Assembly: GCA_963796705.1 (NCBI GenBank)
Contig: CAWCMK010000001.1
Span: forward strand, 620,001 to 684,000
Reading direction: 5' to 3'
Length of the DNA: 64,000 bases
From: VRUE01 sp963796705
GTDB taxonomy: Bacteria; Actinomycetota; Thermoleophilia; Solirubrobacterales; 70-9
Positions within the stretch are counted from its first letter, which is position 1. Every line of letters starts with the position of its first letter. Below, one piece after another: positions 26,916-36,114 of the stretch. The position numbers were made by a program, and so were the translations under genes. The notes beneath the pieces were generated by a model. That model searched no databases. It saw only the letters and a list, made by a program, of their open reading frames with translations, and was not told the origin of the DNA.

Positions 26916-26955
26916 AGCTTTCCCGCAACGAGACTGGCAGAGGCGGCGGCGGAAG

Positions 26956-28359
26956 TCAATCCGCGCCGCCGAGGGTCAGTTCGGCGCTGAGCGACTGGCC
27001 GTCGGCGCGGTATTCCCAATGATTGGGCGCCCCGCCCGAGATGCTGCCATCGGCGTTGATCAGCGCCGCGGTGATCCGCTTGAAGCGCCCCGGATGGCGC
27101 AGGGTGAGGCTGCGGCGTCCGCCCTTTGGCGCCAGGGCGAGAGCCGTCACCACCCTGCCTCTCGGGGTCCGGCCGATGAGGGCAAAGGCCGAGTAGATGC
27201 CCTTCGGCGCGGTGGCGCTGAGGGTCACGCTCCTGCCCCTGCGCAGATGGAAACCGTGGGCGGGCTCACACTCAAAGAGGACAAAGCTGGTGTGGTCAAG
27301 GCGTACGGCCGCCCGGTGTCCGACCCTGAGGACGCCGCGGCGCCTGAGGTCGGGATAGACGACCGAGTCGGTTAACGGGAACGAGGCGCTGTTGAGCTCG
27401 GCGCTGGCCGCCGCGAAGCGGGCGAACTCGGCCGAGAAGCCCCCGCCGCCGGCGGCCCGGATCGCCGCGTCAAAGGCCCCGACGCCGTAACCCTGAGGGC
27501 TGCTCGTTCGCAGATCCGTCCAGGCGTCGCGGATCACCCCATCGCCGTAGCGGGCCGCCAGCCACCAATCCCAGATCGCGTAGCCGTAGGCGTTGGCCGG
27601 CTCGGCGCCGTTGAGCGGGTTGGCGGCGAGCGGTGCGCCGCTCTCGGCCGCCCAGACGGCGAAGGCCCCTTCCTGGCCGATCGAGTTCGAGAACTCGTGA
27701 AAGGCCATCCATTCGGCCGTCGACTCAGCCATCCAGTCGTCGAACTGATCGTCGTAGCCGAGCTGCAGAACGTGGTTGAACTCATGGGCGAGGACGATCG
27801 CGGTCGTCTGTTCGGCGCTGACCAGATTGATCTCTTTGCTGAAGTCGTTGTTGAGGAGGATGTATCCGGATGCCGTTCCGCTCGCGGGGTCGATCTGGCC
27901 CGAGGTCGCGCCGAGGACGTCGACGCTGAAACCGCCCGCCCGAAGGTTCGTCACGTAGACGTCGAGCTTGCCCTGGTTGGCGGAATCGCCCGCGTCTCCG
28001 ATCGCACCGTCAGAGGGGGGCGGCCGCCAGCCCTCGGTGCCCACCTGGAAGCCGTATGCGTCTTCGGCGTAGGCGAGCGTCCGGTCGACCGCGTCGGGGA
28101 TGCCGTTGTGGGAGATGTCGGCGCCAGGGGGAGCATCGGGTCCGCTTTCGACCCAGTGCACGCAGACGTGCGCCCCGCAGTCCGGCGGCGTGTGCTCGGG
28201 AACCGGGTAGGCGTTGGGATCTCCCGGATCCGTGGGGCGGGCCGAGGCGCCCGGGGCGCCAATGGCGGTGAGGCAGAGGCCGAGCAACAAGAGGCAGCCG
28301 CGGATCGCGCGCTCAGCAGGGAAGGCGTTCGTAGTCGCTCCAGATCTGGGCGTTGCCAT
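26956..28359 (-). CDS. exported zinc metalloprotease-like protein (MXAN_6640 family)
   Basis: A 467-residue protein with a signal peptide (CLLLLGLCLTAIGAPGASA). The catalytic motif is HEFNH (His192, Glu193, His196), followed by YDDQFDDWMAESTAEWMA, whose Glu residues fit the third zinc ligand of gluzincins and the MXAN_6640 pattern. The N-terminal part (HNGIPDAVDRTLAYAEDAY) is also typical. The C-terminal ~100 residues form a beta-rich domain. It probably cleaves proteins outside the cell. Its 5-prime end overlaps the 3-prime end of the next gene upstream (28313-29053) by 47 bases, suggesting coupled translation. Confidence 0.8.
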   Translation of the reverse strand: MATPRSGATTNAFPAERAIRGCLLLLGLCLTAIGAPGASARPTDPGDPNAYPVPEHTPPDCGAHVCVHWVESGPDAPPGADISHNGIPDAVDRTLAYAEDAYGFQVGTEGWRPPPSDGAIGDAGDSANQGKLDVYVTNLRAGGFSVDVLGATSGQIDPASGTASGYILLNNDFSKEINLVSAEQTTAIVLAHEFNHVLQLGYDDQFDDWMAESTAEWMAFHEFSNSIGQEGAFAVWAAESGAPLAANPLNGAEPANAYGYAIWDWWLAARYGDGVIRDAWTDLRTSSPQGYGVGAFDAAIRAAGGGGFSAEFARFAAASAELNSASFPLTDSVVYPDLRRRGVLRVGHRAAVRLDHTSFVLFECEPAHGFHLRRGRSVTLSATAPKGIYSAFALIGRTPRGRVVTALALAPKGGRRSLTLRHPGRFKRITAALINADGSISGGAPNHWEYRADGQSLSAELTLGGAD

Positions 28360-29053
28360 AGGAGGGGTAGGTGACTTCGAGGGGCTCTTCGGGGACCGGC
28401 GTTTCCTTCAGGTGGTAGCGGATCCTGCAGCGGGTGACATCCGGGATCCAGCTCACAAAGCGCCCGCCCCGCCAGAGTCCCCCTGAGTTCTGGCTGGCAC
28501 CGGTCACGCAAAAGCCGCCACCCGCCGCGGGCCCCGAGGCGGGGGCAAACGCCTGATCGTTGGGGGAGCCCAGGTGCTCGGCCACAGCGGCCTGCCAGGC
28601 GTTGGCTCCCCAGGCGCTGGGCAGGGCGAAGCACTTCCAGCCCCGCGGTCGGCCGTGACCGATCGACTTATCGGTTCGCCCTTCACCGACCGTCAGGGCA
28701 TAGCCCTGCCAGTCGATCTTCTGAAAGCCGGCGCCGTCGTTGAAGGGGAGGCTTTCGATCAGGGCGTCGGCCGTGTTCTTCGCAAAGCCGCAGCTCGTCC
28801 TGCCGCCGACCGTCACCGCCCATTCCAGGTCAACCGTCGCCGAGGCGTAGGTCGTCCAGTCAGTCCACGGGGTCGAGGTCAGATCCGAGCAGCTCTTCGC
28901 CCGCTGCTTCCAGTTGGAAATGTAGCTGCGCGGGGAGGCGGCGAGCACCGAAGGTCCGGCCGCCGCGGGCAACGCCGCTGCCAGCGGCGGCCGCGCCAGG
29001 AACAACGCGAATAACAGGCAGGACGAGAGAAGCGTGCGTTCGGTTTTTCGCAT
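28313..29053 (-). CDS. exported protein of unknown function
   Basis: A 246-residue protein with a signal peptide (LLSSCLLFALFLARPPLAAALPA). The mature part has many Trp and Cys residues (NWKQRAKSCSDL, GRTSCGFAKN, GWKCFALPSAWGANAWQAA, DYERLPC), suggesting a disulfide-stabilised small domain. I do not recognise the family. ATG 29053 (MRKTERT) gives a standard basic n-region; ATG 29074 is possible. It lies upstream of, and overlaps, the metalloprotease-like gene, with which it is probably co-expressed. Confidence 0.65.
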   Translation of the reverse strand: MRKTERTLLSSCLLFALFLARPPLAAALPAAAGPSVLAASPRSYISNWKQRAKSCSDLTSTPWTDWTTYASATVDLEWAVTVGGRTSCGFAKNTADALIESLPFNDGAGFQKIDWQGYALTVGEGRTDKSIGHGRPRGWKCFALPSAWGANAWQAAVAEHLGSPNDQAFAPASGPAAGGGFCVTGASQNSGGLWRGGRFVSWIPDVTRCRIRYHLKETPVPEEPLEVTYPSYGNAQIWSDYERLPC

Positions 29054-29124
29054 GAGCGCCGCGAGGCCCCACAAGGCTAAAGCACCAAACGCCGAGCAGA
29101 TCCGCGATCGGCGAGAATGGCGCC

Positions 29125-29472
29125 GTGAGCAAGTCGACCCTCTGGCGGGCGGCGGCCGTGCAGCTGGTCTCCGTTGCCGTCTTGTCCCTGCTGCTGGGCC
29201 TCACCCTCTCCCACGGCTTCTTCGAAGACTGGGGCAAGCTCGTGGGGCCGCTCGCCTGGCTCGCCTGCGCGTCGCTGACGGCACGGGTCCTGGCACTGCC
29301 GCTTGGGCCGGCACTGCTGGGCGCGGTGCTCGCCGGGATTCCGAGCGCGCTCGCCGTCCTGATCGGCGCCCACTGGCTCGGCGTCGCGCTCGCGATCGTT
29401 ATCTTCGCGCTCTGGTGCGCGCGCCTGCCGCGCGCGCGGCGGACGGTCGGGGGAACCCCCAGCCCTCAGTGA
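29125..29472 (+). CDS. small integral membrane protein
   Basis: A 115-residue protein with three to four hydrophobic segments: AVQLVSVAVLSLLLGLTL, LVGPLAWLACASLTARVLAL, PLGPALLGAVLAGIPSALAV and LGVALAIVIFALW. It resembles small uncharacterised actinobacterial membrane proteins with a conserved FFEDWG...GPLAWL core. Function is unknown. Its 3-prime end overlaps the convergent sulfatase gene by 7 bases. Confidence 0.65.
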   Translation: MSKSTLWRAAAVQLVSVAVLSLLLGLTLSHGFFEDWGKLVGPLAWLACASLTARVLALPLGPALLGAVLAGIPSALAVLIGAHWLGVALAIVIFALWCARLPRARRTVGGTPSPQ

Positions 29473-31250
29473 TGGTGGTGGCGCCGCTGGCTTTCGCGGC
29501 GTTCACGTTCCTTTTCACGCCTCAGCTTTGCCTGCTGGGAGCGGGTCGGCGGCAATGGCGGCGAGAGTTCCTGACAGGTCTTGCCGGCGCAGCTCTCGAG
29601 TCGCAGCAGTTCGCGATGCAGGAAGTTACGGATTGGGAAGTAGTTCGAGTCGCGGACGCGGTTGTTGAGCTCATAGGGGTCCGTTTCGAGGTCGTAGAGC
29701 TCCTTCTCGCCGTCGGGCCACTCGATGTACTTGTAGGGGCCGAGGATGATGCCCTCGTAGTTGCGCGGCGGGGCGAGGATCGAGGCGTGGGCAGCGGCGC
29801 CACTCGTCGAGGCCGGCTTGGCACCGCCGTTTTCTTCGACATCGGCAGTTTCGACGAACGACTCAAAGAGCACCGGCCGCGGGGTGATCAGCGAGCTGTC
29901 GTTGGCAAAGGGGAACAGCGAGCGCCCGTCGATCGAGCGGTCGGCCCGCACGTGGGCCAGTTCGAGGACCGTCGGAGCGATGTCGATGTTGGAGGCGAGC
30001 TCGTTTGATTCGGTTCCCGGCCTGATACCCGGGCCACGAATCAGGAAGGGCAGGTGGGTCGAGGGCTGGTAGGCGAGGAACTTGCCGCCGAGGATCCGGT
30101 GCTGACCGTAGAAGAACCCGTTGTCGGAGGTGAAGATGATGTAGGTGTCGTGCAGGAGGTGCAGCGCACCGAGCTCGTCGACGATCATCCTCACCCCGTC
30201 GTCAACCCCCCGTAGCGAAGCGAGCGCCTTCTCGTAGTAGACGCGGTAGGTGTGGATTTCATCCAGCGTCAGGTAGGGCGCTTCACGCACGAAGCGCGGC
30301 TTGTCGTTGACATTTCCCTCATCGAAACCTTCGCTGCGGTTATCGGGCAGGCGCGCACCGTCAAAGAGGTCGTAGTAGCGAGGGGGTGGCTCGGGACCGG
30401 CGGGACGGCGGAAATCACCGTGGGGAGCGGTGTCGTCGAGCTGCAGGTAGAAGGGGGTGCCCGTCGGCGTCGCGGCCAGTTCGCGGACCGCCAGTTCGTC
30501 GAATTTGTCGGTCTCGTAGTAGCAGGGTTTGCCGTTGGCCGGCGCCGTCGGGCAACCCGGATCGTCGCGTTCGCCGTATTCGCGAGATTCCCAGCTGCCG
30601 GGGTCCCCGAACGGCCCTTCCAGGACGCCGTTATCGCTCAGTTCATAGCCGTAGAAATAGTGGTCCGAATCGGAGTTGATGACGCTCTGCCAAGAGCTCC
30701 ATCCGGGTGGGACTTCCTGCGCGGTCGAGTAGGGCGGTTCCCCGTAGCCATTCAAGAACTTGCCGACGTGGATCGTCCGGTAGCCGTCGGCCTGAAGCCA
30801 GGTGGCGATGTTGTGGTTCCACCCCGGGCTCGAGCGAAAGCCCGAGTAGCCGCCGTCGGGCTCGATGTTGCCGGGATCCCCGTCGTTGTGGGCGTAGCGA
30901 CCGGTCAGCAGGCTCGCCCGCGAGGGGGCGCAGAGCGAGTAGGAGACGTAGTAGTTGTTGAAGGTGGCGCCGCGTTTGGCGATCAGGTCGAGCGTGTTGG
31001 GCATCGCCCTGATCGCCGGCGCGCCGGGGTAGGGTTGAAAGGCCGCGTAGAGCTGTTCCAGTGTCTGATCGTCGGTCTGGATGACGACGAAGTTGGGTCG
31101 GGCCGGCAGCGCCGGGCCGACCTGAGCCGCGGCCCGCCCGCCCCAGAGCAGGTAGAGGGTCGTGAGAGCGGCGAGCAGGCCGGCGGCAATCGCGAACAGA
31201 AGTGACCGCCCGATCGCACCCGTCGCCGCGTGGTTGTTTGACTGAGGCAT
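29466..31250 (-). CDS. sulfatase (arylsulfatase A-like), membrane-anchored
   Basis: A 594-residue protein that hydrolyses sulfate (or phosphonate) esters outside the membrane. From ATG 31250 an N-terminal anchor (LLFAIAAGLLAALTTLYLLW) precedes NFVVIQTDDQTLEQL, whose Asp60-Asp61 bind calcium. The sulfatase signature CAPSRASLLTGR follows, with Cys107 as the residue converted to formylglycine. Later conserved parts are DDGVRMIVDELGALHLLHDTYIIFTSDNGFFYG and YKYIEWPDGEKELYDLETDPYELNN. The C-terminal tail is basic and His-rich. No sulfatase-modifying enzyme gene is in the window. Confidence 0.9.
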   Translation of the reverse strand: MPQSNNHAATGAIGRSLLFAIAAGLLAALTTLYLLWGGRAAAQVGPALPARPNFVVIQTDDQTLEQLYAAFQPYPGAPAIRAMPNTLDLIAKRGATFNNYYVSYSLCAPSRASLLTGRYAHNDGDPGNIEPDGGYSGFRSSPGWNHNIATWLQADGYRTIHVGKFLNGYGEPPYSTAQEVPPGWSSWQSVINSDSDHYFYGYELSDNGVLEGPFGDPGSWESREYGERDDPGCPTAPANGKPCYYETDKFDELAVRELAATPTGTPFYLQLDDTAPHGDFRRPAGPEPPPRYYDLFDGARLPDNRSEGFDEGNVNDKPRFVREAPYLTLDEIHTYRVYYEKALASLRGVDDGVRMIVDELGALHLLHDTYIIFTSDNGFFYGQHRILGGKFLAYQPSTHLPFLIRGPGIRPGTESNELASNIDIAPTVLELAHVRADRSIDGRSLFPFANDSSLITPRPVLFESFVETADVEENGGAKPASTSGAAAHASILAPPRNYEGIILGPYKYIEWPDGEKELYDLETDPYELNNRVRDSNYFPIRNFLHRELLRLESCAGKTCQELSPPLPPTRSQQAKLRREKERERRESQRRHHHH

Positions 31251-31415
31251 CCCGCGCGTTATCAAACCGCCACTTCCCTCTCGAGTTGCGGGCGGCGTCA
31301 GCTGCTCACCGGACAATGCGTCAGCTCACACCCAGATCGTGCGCATTCTGGCAGCGTCGACGGCGCCAGACCCTGTCAGCACTCCGACGCAACAATCGAG
31401 CGGCCGCCGCGGCGA

Positions 31416-31655
31416 TCAATTCGGCGCAGGAGCTGGCGGTGAGGCGGCGGCGCTTGTGACCTGAGAGCGGCCATCGGCGCGGCGCTCGACCTCGGTCAGG
31501 GGGCTCGGCGGGCTGGATGCCCGCCGAGGAATCCCCCAAATCTCCCTGGCCGGGCCGTTGCGCGCGGTGCAGCCCGTTGTCGATCGCGTTCGCCAAGAGG
31601 AGCAGGCGGCCAGTGAGAAGAGCGAGACAAAGGTGATCATCGCCGTCGCTCGCAT
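31416..31655 (-). CDS. possible small lipoprotein
   Basis: From ATG 31655 the frame reads a short basic start, a hydrophobic h-region (MITFVSLFSL) and a lipobox-like LAAC followed by SSW, then ~60 residues rich in Arg, Ser and Pro. The signal looks real; the rest has the composition of non-coding frames. The rest of the 31251-31854 gap shows nothing else. Confidence 0.3.
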   Translation of the reverse strand: MRATAMITFVSLFSLAACSSWRTRSTTGCTARNGPAREIWGIPRRASSPPSPLTEVERRADGRSQVTSAAASPPAPAPN

Positions 31656-31854
31656 TATCCTGCGGCCAACCGGCGCTTTCCCGCCGCACCCGGTCTCACT
31701 TGCCCTCATCGATGTCCTATCGCGTTGATCCGATCCCCACCGCCTCTGCGGCCGGCGCCAACGGCGGGATCCGCTCGAGGATCGAACATCCGCTCGCGGC
31801 GATACGGTGTATCAAGCAGCCCGGTTCTACAAAGAGAGGTCGAGGTCGCGGATC

Positions 31855-32513
31855 GTGAACCGGGCTGGTGGGCGGGCGGGCATCCGGCGGCGAGCGCCCC
31901 TGAGCCGGGAGGCGATCGTCACCGCGGCAATCGAGATAGCCGACCGCGACGGGCTGGAGGCCGTCTCGATCCGGCGGATTGCCAAGGCAATCGAGGCTCG
32001 GCCGATGAGCCTCTATGACCACTCGGCAACAAGGAGGGACTGCTTGCCCTGATGGCTGACCGGGTGGTCGAGGAGAGCCTTCTGCCGGAGCCGATCTCCG
32101 AGGACTGGCGCGAGGCCATGAGCGCGATCGCAAGGCGGCAATTCTCGATGTTCGTCGCCCATCCGTGGGCCGTCCGACTGTTCACGACCCACGCCGCTTT
32201 CGGGCGCAACGCGAGGAGATTCGCCGAACAGATGCGGCGGATCACGGCGCAGCTAGCGCTCGACGAAGAAGAGGCGTGGGCGATGATCGGGGCCTTGAAC
32301 GACTACGTGTTCGGATACTCGCTTCGAGCGGTCTCCGCCTCCGCCAGCGTCGCGCCGGCGGAGGCAATTCCTCGCGACGCGGTTGAGCAGTTTCCCGACC
32401 TGGCCGCCCTGAAAGAATCCCTGCGCACGCGGACGTCTATCGAGCGTCTCGAATTCGGCCTGGAGATCATGCTCGACGGGATCGCAGTGCGGGTCAGGGG
32501 CGAAGATGCGTAG
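31855..32513 (+). pseudogene. TetR-family regulator, frameshifted
   Basis: From GTG 31855 the N-terminal helix-turn-helix is complete: LSREAIVTAAIEIADRDGLEAVS, IRRIAKAIEARPMSLYDH. The frame is then lost near 32021-32025: one base is missing in CACTCGGCAAC, where other TetR proteins read GNKEGLLALMADR. The rest follows in another frame from ATG 32052 (ADRVVEESLLPEPISEDWREAM) and forms a TetR C-terminal ligand-binding domain to 32513. Restored, the protein would be ~220 residues, a normal length. No target gene is obvious; the sulfatase is divergent, ~600 bases upstream. Confidence 0.75.
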
Positions 32514-32601
32514 GCGCTCGCGTCCTGCTCGCCGGGCTCGGTGAGCGCCTGCGCCAGGGGGCCGGATCGAAGATGTCCGTCGCGCCCGAAGGTGGCCACC
32601 C

Positions 32602-32650
32602 ATGGAGAAACATCGGTCGACATCCGAGAGCTGAAGGACGGCGCCAGCAC
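32602..32650 (+). pseudogene. relic of a Phd/YefM-type antitoxin start
   Basis: The bases from ATG 32602 match the first ~18 codons of the intact antitoxin at 37987 (ATGGAGAA then GAGAGCTGAAGGAC), including the preceding CCACC. The match needs a small deletion after codon 2 and ends after GCCAGCACG. No antitoxin can be made. Confidence 0.6.
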
Positions 32651-32740
32651 GAGCCTCCTGCTCGGAGAGGTGTCGACCAGCTTGTGCATCGCTCTCTGGT
32701 GCTCATGCCGAAAATGGTACCCGGCGGCACGTTGGCTCAT

Positions 32741-32785
32741 CTACTGGTCGATGACCGCTCTGATCGCGTCGTGGATGCGCTGCAG
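32741..32785 (-). pseudogene. relic of a tyrosine integrase 3-prime end
   Basis: The minus strand reads LQRIHDAIRAVIDQ then TAG, matching the C-terminus of the integrase at 57074 (LQRSHDAISAVIG). About 33 of 36 bases agree. Nothing of the integrase remains upstream. It stands about 90 bases from the antitoxin relic, the same pair of flanks as the phd-vapC locus at 37.99-38.75 kb. No other feature is seen in the rest of the 32514-33197 gap. Confidence 0.5.
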
Positions 32786-33197
32786 GCCGGCGGAGCGGTT
32801 GCCGCAACGGCGGTTCGGAAGTTATTCACAAGTCATCCTTATTGACGGGGACGCAGGATGATGACTCTCGCAGCCAACGCCAACGAGGGCAAGTCCGGTG
32901 CGCCTCCCCTCAACGGGTAAAGCTGTTGGCGACGCCCTGGGAATGCGGTCAGCCTGGTAGGCGTTGGCTTCTGGCTGGAGTTGCGCTAGGATCGCGCCGC
33001 GCCTCCAGTCGGTGCCGTCTCGTCCGGGAAACCGTTTACACCGACAAGGAGCCTGAAAAAGTGTGGAATAGAGGCGTGCCGGTTCCTTTGGTAACGGAGG
33101 GTTCCCGAAGGGTTGTCGTCGCCGCCAACCCCAAGGGCCCGATGCATATAGGGATCGCGTGGCTGACGATCAAGGCCACGACGCACGGGGCTCGGCG

Positions 33198-34097
33198 ATG
33201 AGACTCTGGGGGTCCCTGACCGTGGCGGCGGTGGTCGCGATGCTGGCGCTGAGTGGCTCCGCTGTGGGCAAAGGCTCCCGCACGTTGCCTCGGGGCTTCC
33301 CCTACGCGGCCGAGATTCAGGCGACGATCCGCTACGACGGCACTTTCTCGATCCGTGAAACCGGCTACACGCCCTGCAGCAACAGCGAAGGCGAAATGGT
33401 CAAGGTGCCCCAGGGCAGCCACACCACGCTCCATTTCAAGCGCACACTTTTTTTCCGCCACATCACCGTGCCGGTTGCGACCCCGGCCGAACTCGGCGGG
33501 GCCGCGTCGAAGCTTGTGGTGAAGCCGACGATCACCACGCACGGCGAAATCAAGAACGACGCCTCGGCGATCATCGACGAAAGCACGGCCGTGAAGGGCG
33601 AAGGCGGCGCAGGGGAACCCTGCCACGGGGTCCAGGAAAACTGCAACTGGGCGTTGGTGCCAGAGCCTCGCACCCCCTATCAGGAGTTGGTCGTAAACGA
33701 CGTCGGCGACGAGGTCAAGGCCTGGACGCTGAGCGTGCTCGGCGTCAACAGTACCTACCCCTTGGACCAGCTAAACGACAACTGCCAGATCGCTGATGAC
33801 GGCGACGTCGAGCTGTCCGCTCTGCTTGAGAGCGCGGGTCGGCTCTATCCCGAGGAAGCGCTCGGGTTCCCCGAAGTGATAGTCAGTCGACTGATCGAGA
33901 GCGATTTCCACAAGCTGCAGCATGCGAAGAAGACCGAGTTCAAGGTGGTACTCAACACCCCGGTGCCGTCGGGCAGCGAAGATTGTGAACGCACCAGTCC
34001 CGAACAGGAATCCTGCACATTCGGGGTCACGGGGACAGCGAAGGTTACCCTCCGCCGCCTGTTCCTATACAGGAGCAAGAGCGCCTACCCGAGATGA
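33198..34097 (+). CDS. exported protein of unknown function
   Basis: A 299-residue protein. ATG 33198 starts a signal peptide (LTVAAVVAMLALSGSAVG). The mature part contains YDGTFSIRETGYTPC, LHFKRTLFFRHITVPVATP, GEPCHGVQENCNWALVP and a C-terminal FGVTGTAKVTLRRLF, a beta-rich layout with a few cysteines. I do not recognise the family. It overlaps the next gene by the 4 bases ATGA, so the two are almost certainly one operon of paired exported proteins. Confidence 0.65.
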   Translation: MRLWGSLTVAAVVAMLALSGSAVGKGSRTLPRGFPYAAEIQATIRYDGTFSIRETGYTPCSNSEGEMVKVPQGSHTTLHFKRTLFFRHITVPVATPAELGGAASKLVVKPTITTHGEIKNDASAIIDESTAVKGEGGAGEPCHGVQENCNWALVPEPRTPYQELVVNDVGDEVKAWTLSVLGVNSTYPLDQLNDNCQIADDGDVELSALLESAGRLYPEEALGFPEVIVSRLIESDFHKLQHAKKTEFKVVLNTPVPSGSEDCERTSPEQESCTFGVTGTAKVTLRRLFLYRSKSAYPR

Positions 34098-35035
34098 ACC
34101 GACGCCCTCGCTCGGCGGTGATGCTGTCTGGCGTCGTCGTGGCACTCGGACTTCTGCTTTGGACCCCTGCCAGCTCCCTCGCCAGCCGGGGCATACCGGC
34201 CGTCAACGTGAACCTCACGATCGCCGGCTCGGTCGTCGGCTCGGTCGCGTTCCAATCGCCCGCGATCGCTGCCGAACCGGAAGAGGGTTGTGCAGCACTG
34301 CCGGCACACGGCTATGAAGCAAAGGCCCGGCTCCTGCTGCGGACCACCTTCACGCACCTGCTCCTGCCACTCGTGAAGCTCAACGCCGAAGGCTATCCAG
34401 AGCGACCCGCTGCGCGCGCAAGCGAGGCCGGTCGGCCGACCGGCAGTGGCGGCTCGCGGGGAGGCAGCTTCTCCTACTCAGGCGACTTTCCAGCGGAAGG
34501 GGAATCGCTCAGTCACTGTTTCTCGTTGCAGCACTACGCTGCGAATGCAGAACTGGCTCCCTCGGCCCACAGTCGGTTGCCGCCGACCTATGACACCGAA
34601 TACCCGGACTTCTCCCAGTTCTGGCTCGGTGGCCTCCAGGGGGGCTCAGTCGCCTCGCCGCCACGCTTCGCCGCACCCAATGGGGAATCTCAGCCGGTGC
34701 TCTTCAGCCTCCCTTTCTACCTGCCCGCCGACCGCCTCTTCTTCGTTAAGCACGCCCCAGCGGCCGTGCAGGTCGGCTACGACGAAGTTGGGGTCAACTG
34801 GAACGAGCTGCAGCGAAAGCTGGGCCATCTCCGTCAGAGCTCACAAATTACGATCCACGCCAGCGGCGGCTACCGGCGGCAGCTTCGCGTGGCTGAACCG
34901 ACCCAGATCGGTGAGGGCTGCGTCGAAACCAACGAGGAACCCAGCCAGGAACCGAGGACCTCGACCTGCCGGCAGTCGACCGAAGCCCATTTCACGATCA
35001 CGGTCCACCGCAACCGGCTGCTCACCGTGGGCTAG
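34094..35035 (+). CDS. exported protein of unknown function, paired with 33198-34097
   Basis: A 313-residue protein with a signal peptide (VMLSGVVVALGLLLWTPASSLA). Segments include NVNLTIAGSVVGSVAFQSP, GGSFSYSGDFPAEGESLSHC and SQFWLGGLQGGSV, with a final TEAHFTITVHRNRLL, again beta-rich with scattered cysteines. Its end resembles that of the preceding protein (an F.V/ITV strand followed by RR/RN-RLF/RLL), so the two may be distant relatives. ATG 34094 overlaps the upstream stop as ATGA (translational coupling). No function can be given. Confidence 0.65.
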   Translation: MNRRPRSAVMLSGVVVALGLLLWTPASSLASRGIPAVNVNLTIAGSVVGSVAFQSPAIAAEPEEGCAALPAHGYEAKARLLLRTTFTHLLLPLVKLNAEGYPERPAARASEAGRPTGSGGSRGGSFSYSGDFPAEGESLSHCFSLQHYAANAELAPSAHSRLPPTYDTEYPDFSQFWLGGLQGGSVASPPRFAAPNGESQPVLFSLPFYLPADRLFFVKHAPAAVQVGYDEVGVNWNELQRKLGHLRQSSQITIHASGGYRRQLRVAEPTQIGEGCVETNEEPSQEPRTSTCRQSTEAHFTITVHRNRLLTVG

Positions 35036-35119
35036 GTTCGCGACCCTGCCACCACAGAGGCCGGGTTGAGAAGTTCCGAGATCTGAACCTTTGTCCAACC
35101 AATCATCCAAGGAGGTCCG

Positions 35120-35722
35120 ATGAAACGCACTCGATCCCGGATCACGTACGCCAACGTGGTGGCAACCGCCGCCCTTTTCGTCGCGCTCGGTGGCGCCAGC
35201 TACGCGGCGACCCAGCTGCCGGCGAACAGTGTCGGCTCCAAGCAACTGAAAAAGGGGGCGGTGACCCCGGTGAAACTGAGCGGCGCCGCGAAGACGACAC
35301 TGACCGGACCGCGTGGCGAAAGGGGCGAACCGGGGCCCAAGGGCGAACCGGGGCCCAAGGGCGAACCGGGTCCGTTCCCCCAGAAGCTACCCGCCGGCAA
35401 AACCGTGGTCGGCACCTTCGACGTGCAGAGGAAAGCCCCCGCGGCCGGCGACTTCGCGACCGGCGGTATCTCCTACCTCTACGAGGCCCCCGGACAGCAG
35501 GTCGAATACGTCGAACCAGGTGAAACGACCGCCAACTGCAGCGGCAGCGTCACCGAACCGACCGCCCCCAGCGGCCACACATGCATCTACTCCTTTCAAA
35601 ACACCAACGTCATCAACTTCGGCGTGAATTTCACCGAGGACAGCGGCGTGACCCTATTCGCGGTTTCCAATGCTGCGGGAAACTTCGGGATCTGGGGGAC
35701 CTGGGCGGCGACCGGTAGCTAG
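35120..35722 (+). CDS. exported stalk-motif protein with a collagen-like segment
   Basis: A 200-residue protein; the start is fixed by aaggaggt before ATG 35120. A signal/anchor (VVATAALFVALGGASYA) leads into the stalk PANSVGSKQLKKGAVTPVKL. Then comes a Gly-X-Y tract (residues 63-85) of GPRGERGEPGPKGEPGPKG type, and a ~110-residue beta-rich globular domain with two Cys (ANCSGS, HTCIYS). The layout recalls collagen-like bacterial surface stalks with a C-terminal head. Its last Ser codon and stop (AGCTAG) lie at the edge of a ~390-base duplicated block (35718 onward). Confidence 0.75.
   Translation: MKRTRSRITYANVVATAALFVALGGASYAATQLPANSVGSKQLKKGAVTPVKLSGAAKTTLTGPRGERGEPGPKGEPGPKGEPGPFPQKLPAGKTVVGTFDVQRKAPAAGDFATGGISYLYEAPGQQVEYVEPGETTANCSGSVTEPTAPSGHTCIYSFQNTNVINFGVNFTEDSGVTLFAVSNAAGNFGIWGTWAATGS
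35323..35373 (+). repeat. 18-bp tandem repeat coding the collagen-like tract
   Basis: GGGCGAACCGGGGCCCAA occurs exactly at 35323-35340 and 35341-35358, then partly from 35359. Perfect 18-base units make length change by slippage likely. Confidence 0.75.
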
Positions 35723-36108
35723 AGATCTGGTGCTGAAGATTCTCCCGGCGCAGCGCGTCTTCGGGGTGGCTCCGAGCCAGTGGCGGCCGTCCCGTCGCCC
35801 GGTAGGGCGATCGCCAACCTAGCGGCGCGCCTTCACCGCACTGCCTCAAGCCCAACCCCAGGGGAGGGGCGGGCCGGAGTAGGCGAGCAGTCACCGGCGG
35901 CTGGGCAACCCGGAAATACTCGATCGCCGCCGGGCCGCCCGGACGCCATCCAGTAGCGCAGCGGCGAGTGACAGGGCCGGTAGGGACCGCGGTCGCGTTT
36001 GCATTCGAACTCCCTGACCCTGGTATGCGAGTAAAAGCGAACGCGGACTGGCGTGACGGGTTCGGGAATGGGGGTAGGGCAAGTGAAGAACGGTGCCGGG
36101 CCGCGGTG
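35718..36108. repeat. duplicated block, copy 1
   Basis: A ~390-base block starting GCTAGAGATCTGG recurs at 37124-37514. The copies differ by a few 1-3 base indels. On the minus strand it keeps pieces of the local Ig-like module (REFECKRDRGPYRPCHSPLRY), so it was once the 3-prime part of an exported-protein gene, now degenerate. No intact gene lies within. Confidence 0.75.
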
Positions 36109-36114
36109 GCTAGA

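Noticed and set aside
25242..26990. 582-codon plus-strand frame opposite the glycine-rich protein
   Set aside because: Its Ala/Arg composition is the complement of Gly codons; no domain and no ribosome site.
32842..33201. 119-codon plus-strand frame upstream of the exported pair
   Set aside because: No ribosome site, no recognisable domain; it overlaps the start of the real gene at 33198 in another frame.
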